Shown: one piece after another, positions 1 to 4,613 of the stretch
Layout of the letters: each line of letters begins with the position of its first letter
How positions within the stretch are numbered: position 1 is the stretch's first letter
Notes under the pieces: model-generated
Seen by the model: only the letters and a program-made list of their open reading frames with translations
Databases searched by the model: none
What the model was told of the DNA's origin: nothing
DNA from: Clostridia bacterium
GTDB taxonomy: Bacteria; Bacillota; Clostridia; Peptostreptococcales; Anaerovoracaceae
Length of the DNA: 14,764 bases
NCBI GenBank assembly: GCA_900754805.1
Contig: CAAEEE010000254.1
Coordinates: 1 to 14,764, forward strand
Reading direction: 5' to 3'
Translations under genes and position numbers: made by a program

Positions 1-333
1 AGTGGAGCCGACTATCGTAAATTCCATTTCATCTTTTGTGGCGACATTCTGGACTTTGACTCTGAGGCCAACACTGACCCTGTCAATGTTCATCTCATCT
101 TCATTGATTATTTTTGCCTTGCGGATCATATTTTCCAGCTTTATGATCCTTTCCTCCAGCTCTGCCTGCTCGTTTTTGGCTGCGTCGTATTCCGCATTTT
201 CCGAAAGGTCGCCATAAGAAATCGCTTCCTTCAATTTTTCGGAAATCTCTTTTCTTCTTACGGACACGAGTTCCTCATGCTCCGCTACAATTTTGTCATA
301 CCCCTCTTGGGTCAACAGCAATTCTTCTGCCAT
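1..333 (-). CDS. greA: Transcription elongation factor GreA (3' end cut by window edge)
   Basis: GreA binds the secondary channel of RNA polymerase and stimulates cleavage of backtracked transcripts. The 111 codons visible here begin MAEELLLTQEGYDKIVAEHE and cover the N-terminal antiparallel coiled coil. They include the tip motif GDLSENAEYDAA, whose Asp and Glu are the acidic residues GreA inserts near the polymerase active site. The start of the C-terminal FKBP-like domain follows (VGLRVKVQNVATKDEMEFTIVGS). About 45-50 C-terminal residues lie outside the window, since GreA is normally near 158 residues. The ATG at 333 is preceded by GGAGGG at good spacing, which fixes the start. It lies downstream of deoD on the same strand, with its own predicted promoter in the gap. 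The identification rests on a family-wide motif and is secure. Confidence 0.96.
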   Translation of the reverse strand, partial: MAEELLLTQEGYDKIVAEHEELVSVRRKEISEKLKEAISYGDLSENAEYDAAKNEQAELEERIIKLENMIRKAKIINEDEMNIDRVSVGLRVKVQNVATKDEMEFTIVGST

Positions 334-373
334 TCTTACGCCCTCCGTTTACTTTAATATATTATATCTGATT

Positions 374-402
374 ATTTTATCATTTTTGGCATTTATTATC
401 AA
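374..402 (-). promoter_or_regulatory. Predicted sigma-A promoter of greA
   Basis: Read on the minus strand, TTGATA (402-397) is separated by exactly 17 nt from TAAAAT (379-374). A TGn extended -10 precedes the -10 hexamer. The predicted start near 367 gives a leader of about 35 nt before the greA ATG. The surrounding 334-458 gap is very AT-rich and holds no convincing terminator for deoD, so read-through from deoD into greA is possible as well. Confidence 0.65.
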
Positions 403-458
403 GCCAAATCGTCATTTTGCACAATTTTTCTTAATTTAGCCACGTAGTTTTTAGCAAA

Positions 459-1166
459 TTACGCAATTTCCAGCGCAATTTCCATCATTTTCGTGAAATT
501 AAGCTGTCTTTCCTCGGAAGTTGTCGCCTCTCCTGTAAAAGGATTATCGGAAATCGTGCAGATTGCAAGCGCATTTTTTCCAGCTCTCGCAGCATTCATG
601 TAAAGTGCTGCCGCTTCCATCTCGACCGCAAGCACGCCCATCTTCTGCCATTTAGAAAGTCCCATCGAATCATCGTAGAAGGTATCCGATGAGTAAAGGT
701 TGCCGACAATCGGTGTGATTCCCATGTCTTCAGCAGCCTTGACCGCTTTCTGAAGCAGCTCAAACGAGCAGATCGGCGCAAAATCTCCCGGCAGATCAAA
801 CTGACGGCTGTAAGCGGAGTTCGTGCAGGCTCCCTGCCCGATTACGATGTCCCTTACCTTTAAATCCGGTCTGATGACTCCCGCAGTGCCCACGCGGATA
901 ATATTTTTTACATCATAAAAATTGAAAAGTTCATAAGAATAGATACCGATGGATGGCATTCCCATTCCCGATGCCATTACGGACACCCGTTTTCCTTTAT
1001 ACATTCCGGTGTAGCCCTGAATGCCTCTGACATTGTTAATCAGTTTCGCGTCCGTGAGAAAAGTCTCCGCGATAAATTTTGCGCGGAGCGGATCCCCCGG
1101 CATCAGAACAGTCTGCGCAAAATCTCCTGCTTTCGCTTCGATATGAGGTGTAGGTATATTTGACAT
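459..1166 (-). CDS. deoD: Purine-nucleoside phosphorylase, DeoD type
   Basis: A cytoplasmic enzyme of the hexameric, low-molecular-mass PNP family. It phosphorolyses purine (deoxy)ribonucleosides to free base and (deoxy)ribose-1-phosphate for purine salvage. The product is 235 residues, close to E. coli DeoD (239), and aligns along its length. The N-terminal TPHIEAKAGDFA and phosphate-site LMPGDPLRAKFIAETF (about 21-36) are present. So are Arg47 (NNVRG), Arg91 (IIRVGTAG), the ribose-binding VEMEAAALY (about 181-189) and the ISDNP segment with catalytic Asp207. An upstream in-frame ATG at 1226 would add 20 residues. I chose 1166 because GGGAGGG sits just upstream, the protein then starts like known DeoD proteins, and the predicted transcription start lies at about 1226. 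It is divergent from ansA and upstream of greA. Confidence 0.96.
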   Translation of the reverse strand: MSNIPTPHIEAKAGDFAQTVLMPGDPLRAKFIAETFLTDAKLINNVRGIQGYTGMYKGKRVSVMASGMGMPSIGIYSYELFNFYDVKNIIRVGTAGVIRPDLKVRDIVIGQGACTNSAYSRQFDLPGDFAPICSFELLQKAVKAAEDMGITPIVGNLYSSDTFYDDSMGLSKWQKMGVLAVEMEAAALYMNAARAGKNALAICTISDNPFTGEATTSEERQLNFTKMMEIALEIA

Positions 1167-1170
1167 TGGT

Positions 1171-1199
1171 TTGCCCTCCCTTATTTTCTGTGGTATAAT
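1171..1199 (+). promoter_or_regulatory. Predicted sigma-A promoter of ansA
   Basis: TTGCCC (1171-1176), a 17-nt spacer and a perfect TATAAT (1194-1199) with TGG immediately before it (extended -10). Transcription would start near 1206, about 60 nt before the ansA start. The -35 box coincides with the Shine-Dalgarno sequence of deoD on the other strand, so this promoter lies inside the deoD leader. Confidence 0.6.
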
Positions 1200-1205
1200 T
1201 TCCAA

Positions 1206-1224
1206 GGCGGCATGAAAGTCCGCC
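1206..1224. repeat. Short inverted repeat between facing promoters
   Basis: GGCGG (1206-1210) and CCGCC (1220-1224) form a 5-bp perfect inverted repeat with a 9-nt loop. It sits where the predicted 5' ends of the ansA and deoD transcripts meet. It could be an operator or an RNA stem at either transcript's 5' end. It is short enough to be chance. Confidence 0.3.
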
Positions 1225-1232
1225 ATGATGTA

Positions 1233-1260
1233 ATTTTAACACAAATGGTCGATTTTTCAA
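1233..1260 (-). promoter_or_regulatory. Predicted sigma-A promoter of deoD
   Basis: On the minus strand TTGAAA (1260-1255), a 16-nt spacer and TAAAAT (1238-1233) preceded by TGT (extended -10). The predicted start is near 1226, giving a leader of about 60 nt. The -35 box overlaps the ansA ribosome binding site region, and this promoter points into the ansA promoter. Confidence 0.6.
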
Positions 1261-1270
1261 GGAGTTAATG

Positions 1271-2284
1271 ATGAAAAAAAGAGTATGCATTTTATACACG
1301 GGCGGCACGATCGGCATGGTGCCGACAGAACTCGGCTATGCGCCCAAACAAAAATATTTTCCGAGCCTTTTGGATGAAATTTCGCAGTTAAAGAACAAGG
1401 ATATGCCGAACTGGGATGTCGTTGAATTCAATCCTCTACTGGACTCCGCCAATGTTGCGGTCGAGCAGTGGGTCAACATCGGAAGAGAAATCCGAGACAG
1501 ATACAGTAATTACGACGGTTTTGTCGTTCTTCATGGCACGGACACGATGTCCTATACGGCTTCGGCGCTCTCGTTCATGCTTGACGGTCTGAACAAACCG
1601 GTCGTTTTCACAGGCTCTCAAATTCCGCTTTGTGAGCTTCGAAGCGACGGAAGGGATAATCTCATCAATTCGATGCTCATCGCTGCGGATGGTGTTGCAA
1701 ACGAGGTCTGTCTGTATTTTGCGGGAAAACTTCTCCGCGGCAACCGCTCAACGAAAGTCTCCGCTGATGAGCTGATGGCGTTCGCGTCACCGAATTATCC
1801 GGTACTTGCCAATGTTGGGATTGATATTATGTACAACCGGCAGGCACTGATGATGCCGAAACAGGCACGCGAATTTTCGCTTACGGAGATGAAACAGGTT
1901 CCGATCGGTGTTCTCAAAATCTTCCCGGGCATCCAGTTTGAACTCTTCGAGCAGATTGTTGCCGAAAAGCTGGACGGAGTTGTTCTCGAAACCTTCGGCG
2001 AAGGTAATATCCCGAGCAACAATCACACGCTTGTGAACAGCATCCGCCGGGCATCCCAAAACGGTGCTATCGTTTCCGTCTGCTCGCAGTGTTACAGCGG
2101 GAGCACACGCCTTGGCATCTATGCAACCAGCAATGCACTCAAGGAATCAGGTGCGGTCGGCTGCTATGATATGACCACAGAGGCCGCCGTTGCCAAGCTC
2201 TATTACCTCTTCAGCTGCGGCTATCCGAAGGAAATGATTAAAGAACTGATGACGCAGAATCTGCGCGGAGAAATCAGTGTATAA
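1271..2284 (+). CDS. ansA: Type I (cytoplasmic) L-asparaginase
   Basis: Hydrolyses L-asparagine to aspartate and ammonia. The 337-residue product matches E. coli AnsA (338 residues) along its length and has no signal peptide, which separates it from secreted type II enzymes. The first active-site loop is YTGGTIGM (9-16) with the catalytic Thr13. LLDSAN (57-61) supplies the substrate-binding Asp-Ser. HGTDTMSYTASALSF (88-102) carries the second catalytic Thr and Asp, with Lys162 in RSTK. The ending MTQNLRGE is typical. Two ATGs are adjacent (1268 and 1271). AAGGAG at 1259-1264 is only 3 nt from the first but 6 nt from the second, so I prefer 1271; the choice changes one residue. The gene is monocistronic on this evidence, divergent from deoD and followed by the flavodoxin promoter. 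Confidence 0.95.
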   Translation: MKKRVCILYTGGTIGMVPTELGYAPKQKYFPSLLDEISQLKNKDMPNWDVVEFNPLLDSANVAVEQWVNIGREIRDRYSNYDGFVVLHGTDTMSYTASALSFMLDGLNKPVVFTGSQIPLCELRSDGRDNLINSMLIAADGVANEVCLYFAGKLLRGNRSTKVSADELMAFASPNYPVLANVGIDIMYNRQALMMPKQAREFSLTEMKQVPIGVLKIFPGIQFELFEQIVAEKLDGVVLETFGEGNIPSNNHTLVNSIRRASQNGAIVSVCSQCYSGSTRLGIYATSNALKESGAVGCYDMTTEAAVAKLYYLFSCGYPKEMIKELMTQNLRGEISV

Positions 2285-2299
2285 AGCATAAAAAATCAC

Positions 2300-2329
2300 T
2301 TGACAAAGCGGAAGACTTTATATTATACT
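2300..2329 (+). promoter_or_regulatory. Predicted upstream promoter (P1) of the flavodoxin gene
   Basis: A perfect -35 TTGACA (2300-2305) is followed by TATACT (2324-2329) at 18 nt; TTATAC at 17 nt is an alternative reading. Transcription would start around 2335, directly in front of the first GTTAGC-N4-GCTAAC motif, so a bound repressor would block initiation or early elongation. Confidence 0.65.
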
Positions 2330-2338
2330 ATGACCATA

Positions 2339-2354
2339 GTTAGCGTCGGCTAAC
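2339..2354 (+). promoter_or_regulatory. Operator-like inverted repeat O1 (GTTAGC-N4-GCTAAC)
   Basis: GTTAGC (2339-2344) and GCTAAC (2349-2354) flank the 4-nt spacer GTCG. The same two half-sites with the same spacing recur at 2384-2399, 45 bp downstream centre to centre. The TAGC-N4-GCTA core resembles the enterobacterial MntR box and, more loosely, other DtxR-family sites. The position just past the P1 start suits a repressor. The metal (iron or manganese) is inference. Confidence 0.55.
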
Positions 2355-2368
2355 CAATGCCGACGCTA
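2341..2368 (+). terminator. 10-bp perfect hairpin with short T run, possible ansA terminator or leader hairpin
   Basis: TAGCGTCGGC (2341-2350) pairs perfectly with GCCGACGCTA (2359-2368) around an 8-nt loop, followed by TTTTC. It lies 57 nt past the ansA stop and could terminate ansA. It also lies just downstream of the P1 start, so it would sit at the 5' end of P1 transcripts. The T run is short, so terminator strength is doubtful. It overlaps operator O1, whose right half-site falls in the loop. Confidence 0.45.
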
Positions 2369-2380
2369 TTTTCTTGGCGT

Positions 2381-2402
2381 GTAGTTAGCATATGCTAACT
2401 AC
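2381..2402 (+). promoter_or_regulatory. Operator-like perfect palindrome O2
   Basis: A 22-bp perfect palindrome centred between 2391 and 2392. It contains GTTAGC-ATAT-GCTAAC (2384-2399), with GTA and TAC extending each side. It repeats the O1 half-sites and spacing exactly and covers the -35 region of the second promoter, whose -10 is at 2413-2418. Perfect symmetry and repetition make a protein-binding site very likely. A DtxR/MntR-family metalloregulator is the best family guess. Confidence 0.65.
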
Positions 2403-2412
2403 CTCACATTAC

Positions 2413-2418
2413 TATAAT
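2413..2418 (+). promoter_or_regulatory. Possible second flavodoxin promoter -10 (P2)
   Basis: A perfect TATAAT 30 nt upstream of the flavodoxin ATG. No good -35 exists at 16-18 nt, because that region is occupied by palindrome O2. It would need an activator, or it may be a weak promoter repressed by whatever binds O2. Confidence 0.4.
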
Positions 2419-2447
2419 TAAACTGAAAGAAAGGTTGGATTTTGACA

Positions 2448-2870
2448 ATGAGTAAAATAGCAGTAGTATATTGGAGCGGTACAGGCAACACAGAAGCAAT
2501 GGCAGCATCCGTTGCAGAAGGCGCAAAAGATGCAGGCGCAGAGGCAGTTATGCTGAAAGCCTCGGAATTTGATGCTTCCATGATGGATTCCTACGATGCA
2601 ATCGCATTCGGCTGCCCTTCCATGGGTGCAGAAGAACTGGAAGAAGATGAATTCGCACCGATGTTTGAGGCTTGCGAAGCAAAGCTTTCCGGCAAGAAGA
2701 TTGCGCTCTTCGGTTCCTATGGCTGGGGAGACGGTGAATGGATGCGCAACTGGGAAGAAGCCTGCAAAAACGACGGCGCACTCATGGCCTGCGACTTCGT
2801 AATCTGCAACGAAGCTCCGGACGATGACGCTGCCGCAGCATGCAAAGCGCTCGGAAAAGCTCTCGCATAA
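2448..2870 (+). CDS. Flavodoxin (short-chain, clostridial type)
   Basis: A small FMN-binding electron carrier that often replaces ferredoxin when iron is scarce. The 140-residue product aligns throughout with Clostridium beijerinckii flavodoxin. The phosphate loop YWSGTGNTEAM spans residues 8-18. The loop GCPSMGAEELEEDEF (55-69) carries the Met that stacks on the flavin. GSYGWGDGEWM (89-99) has Trp93, the other stacking residue. The strongly acidic surface is typical. The ATG at 2448 gives the usual MSKIAVVYWSGTGN start. An in-frame TTG at 2442, nearer to AAAGG (2430-2434), is possible and would add two residues. The paired operators upstream suggest metal-responsive expression. No terminator follows before the lar promoter and leader. 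Confidence 0.94.
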   Translation: MSKIAVVYWSGTGNTEAMAASVAEGAKDAGAEAVMLKASEFDASMMDSYDAIAFGCPSMGAEELEEDEFAPMFEACEAKLSGKKIALFGSYGWGDGEWMRNWEEACKNDGALMACDFVICNEAPDDDAAAACKALGKALA

Positions 2871-2877
2871 TTACATA

Positions 2878-2906
2878 TTGTTTTCGCAAGAAAAATATGT
2901 TATACT
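2878..2906 (+). promoter_or_regulatory. Predicted sigma-A promoter of the lar-nik operon
   Basis: TTGTTT (2878-2883), a 17-nt spacer and TATACT (2901-2906), with TGT forming an extended -10. The predicted start is near 2913, so the transcript would carry about 190 nt of leader before the larE ATG. No NikR-type operator (GTATGA with TCATAC) is visible near it. Confidence 0.6.
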
Positions 2907-2912
2907 GTATCA

Positions 2913-3106
2913 GAGATTCGGGGCGGTAGAAAGCCGTTCCTGCCGATGCAGAAGCATCGGAGTTTAAAACAGAACACAAACAAAATTAAATCAAAACAAA
3001 ATAAGAATTTTTACTGAATATTTTGAGAATCGTATGCTTAGAAGGCACACACATCCTCTGAAGGGGATATGTGTGCTTTGCTTTTTTTGAAATTGAGGTG
3101 ATTTTT
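2913..3106 (+). ncRNA. Structured 5' leader of the lar-nik operon (candidate cis-regulatory RNA)
   Basis: The leader has three parts. First come two adjacent hairpins: a 7-bp stem with two G-U pairs (2920-2926 with 2934-2940) and a perfect 7-bp stem, CCGATGC/GCATCGG with loop AGAA (2943-2960). A G-poor, A-rich single-stranded stretch of about 45 nt follows (2961-3005). Last is a strong intrinsic terminator (3042-3089) just before the larE ribosome binding site. This is the layout of a sensor plus expression platform. I could not match it to any riboswitch class I know, including the NiCo (czcD) class. I also did not find a convincing antiterminator pairing, so a riboswitch, a protein-dependent attenuator and simple read-through all remain possible. 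Confidence 0.45.
3042..3089 (+). terminator. Intrinsic terminator in front of larE (likely attenuator)
   Basis: GCACACACATCC (3045-3056) pairs with GGATATGTGTGC (3065-3076) with a single C-A mismatch. The stem extends inward by two more pairs to a UGAA tetraloop (3059-3062), and the tract TTTGCTTTTTTT follows. It ends about 17 nt before the larE ATG, leaving no room for another promoter. Every lar transcript must therefore cross it, which suggests attenuation. It could also stop flavodoxin read-through. Confidence 0.75.
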
Positions 3107-3853
3107 ATGACTTTACAAGATTTTTTTACAGAGCAGCCGAAGGTCGCAATCGCATTTTCCGGCGGTGTGGACTCCTCCTATCTGCTTTATGCGGCGAAGC
3201 AATATGCCAAGGAGGTCTGCGCTTACTACGCAAATGCGGAGTTTCAGCCTGCTTTCGAGCTTGAGGACGCTGTCCGCTTAGCAAAAGAATTGGATGTCAG
3301 ACTGAAAATTTTGGAATTAAATATTTTGGAAGTCCCCCATGTCAGTGATAATCCTTCCAACCGCTGCTACTACTGCAAAAGAGCTATTTTTACGGCAATC
3401 ACAAATGCGGCATTAAAGGACGGTTTTTCGGTACTGCTGGACGGCACCAACGCCTCCGATGATACTGCTTCCCGTCCGGGAACAAAGGCGCTTCAGGAGC
3501 TGTCCGTCCTCTCCCCTCTGCGTGGCTGTGGACTGACCAAGGAGGCAATCCGAAAACTTTCCCGTGAAGCGAACCTGTTTATATGGGATAAGCCTGCTTA
3601 TGCCTGTCTCGCCACGAGAATTGTAACTGATGAGCAGATAACACCTGAGAAGCTTGCGGCGGCCGAAGCGTCAGAGACCTTCCTGCACAGCCTTGGATTT
3701 ACGGACTTTCGAGTTCGCACGCAGGACGGTAATGCGAAAATTCAGCTGACGGAAAAGGATTTCCCTTTGCTTTTGCAGCATCGCCGGCTAATCTTAGAAA
3801 AATTATCTTCCCATTATAAATCCGTTGTTCTTGATCTGGAGGTAAGAGGATGA
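3107..3853 (+). CDS. larE: LarE, ATP-dependent sulfur transferase for nickel-pincer cofactor synthesis
   Basis: LarE activates the carboxylates of pyridinium-3,5-biscarboxylate mononucleotide with ATP and converts them to thiocarboxylates. The 248-residue product has the PP-loop SGGVDSSYL (18-26), then NRCYYCKRAIF (85-95), a DGTNASDD segment (112-119), and WDKPAYACLATRI (160-172), where LarE's sacrificial cysteine is expected. Three cysteines (87, 90, 167) are thus placed as in the three-cysteine LarE group, which may use an iron-sulfur cluster rather than sacrificing a cysteine. The ATG at 3107 follows GAGGTG by 6 nt. A GTG at 3071 in the same frame lies inside the terminator and is rejected. 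It is first in the operon and overlaps larB by 4 nt. Confidence 0.94.
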   Translation: MTLQDFFTEQPKVAIAFSGGVDSSYLLYAAKQYAKEVCAYYANAEFQPAFELEDAVRLAKELDVRLKILELNILEVPHVSDNPSNRCYYCKRAIFTAITNAALKDGFSVLLDGTNASDDTASRPGTKALQELSVLSPLRGCGLTKEAIRKLSREANLFIWDKPAYACLATRIVTDEQITPEKLAAAEASETFLHSLGFTDFRVRTQDGNAKIQLTEKDFPLLLQHRRLILEKLSSHYKSVVLDLEVRG

Positions 3854-4611
3854 ACACAGATATACGCAAATTATTAGAAGCGGTCAGCAGTGGCACGGTT
3901 TCCGTTGACGACGCGCTTTTGAAACTGAAGGTGAAGCCTTTTGAAGATATCGGTTATGCGAAGGTAGATATGCACCGAAAGCTCAGACAGGGCACAGCGG
4001 AGGTCATCTACGGCGCGGAAAAAACGCCGGAGCAGATTATCGGAATCGCCGACACCATGCTGCGGGGCGGACAAGATACGATTCTGATTACCCGCCTTTC
4101 CCCGGAAGCCGCGGCCGAGGTTGGCAAAATTCACCCTCTGAATTATCATCCGGAAGCTCGCTGCGGCGTTATCGGTTCGATACCTGAGGCGGATGGAATC
4201 GGAAAGATCGTTATTGCAACAGGAGGCACCTGCGACATTCCCGTCGCGGAAGAAGCCGCGCTGACGGCTTCCGTCCTCGGCAACGAGGTCGTGCGCCTTT
4301 ACGATGTGGGAGTTGCCGGTCTGCACCGCACGCTCTCTCACCTTGACGATATTATGGACGCAAGCGTTATCATTGCGATTGCAGGCATGGAGGGCGCGCT
4401 TGCAAGCGTGCTCGGTGGTCTTGCGGACTGCCCGGTGATTGCGGTTCCGACCAGTGTGGGCTACGGAGCGTCCTTTCACGGACTTTCCGCGCTTTTATCC
4501 ATGCTAAATTCCTGCGCAAGCGGCGTATCGGTGGTAAACATCGACAACGGCTTCGGCGCAGGCTACCTTGCCAACATGATCAACCATATGAATTTGAAGA
4601 AAGAAGGTTAA
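3850..4611 (+). CDS. larB: LarB, nicotinic acid adenine dinucleotide carboxylase/hydrolase
   Basis: LarB carboxylates the pyridinium ring of nicotinic acid adenine dinucleotide and cleaves the phosphoanhydride, giving the pincer precursor used by LarE. The 253-residue protein has the LarB-specific N-terminal half, including YAKVDMHRKLRQGTAEVIYG (36-55). Its C-terminal half is PurE-like, with ATGGTCDIPVAEEAA (123-137), AGMEGALASVLGGL (178-191), PTSVGYGASFHGLSALLSML (200-219) and VVNIDNGFGAG (228-238). Cys222 in NSCASG is the likely counterpart of the L. plantarum LarB cysteine (Cys221) seen bonded to NAD. The start overlaps the larE stop as ATGA, with GGAGGTAAGAGG in front. The family assignment is secure; residue roles come from known family members. 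Confidence 0.94.
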   Translation: MNTDIRKLLEAVSSGTVSVDDALLKLKVKPFEDIGYAKVDMHRKLRQGTAEVIYGAEKTPEQIIGIADTMLRGGQDTILITRLSPEAAAEVGKIHPLNYHPEARCGVIGSIPEADGIGKIVIATGGTCDIPVAEEAALTASVLGNEVVRLYDVGVAGLHRTLSHLDDIMDASVIIAIAGMEGALASVLGGLADCPVIAVPTSVGYGASFHGLSALLSMLNSCASGVSVVNIDNGFGAGYLANMINHMNLKKEG

Positions 4612-4613
4612 AT

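Noticed and set aside
1167..1226. Upstream ATG at 1226 as the deoD start
   Set aside because: It would add 20 residues with no counterpart in DeoD proteins, lacks a good ribosome binding site and coincides with the predicted transcription start.
2913..3106. Known NiCo (czcD) riboswitch or NikR operator upstream of larE
   Set aside because: I see no four-stem junction with the conserved NiCo sequence, and no GTATGA/TCATAC pair for NikR. A covariance-model search would settle it.
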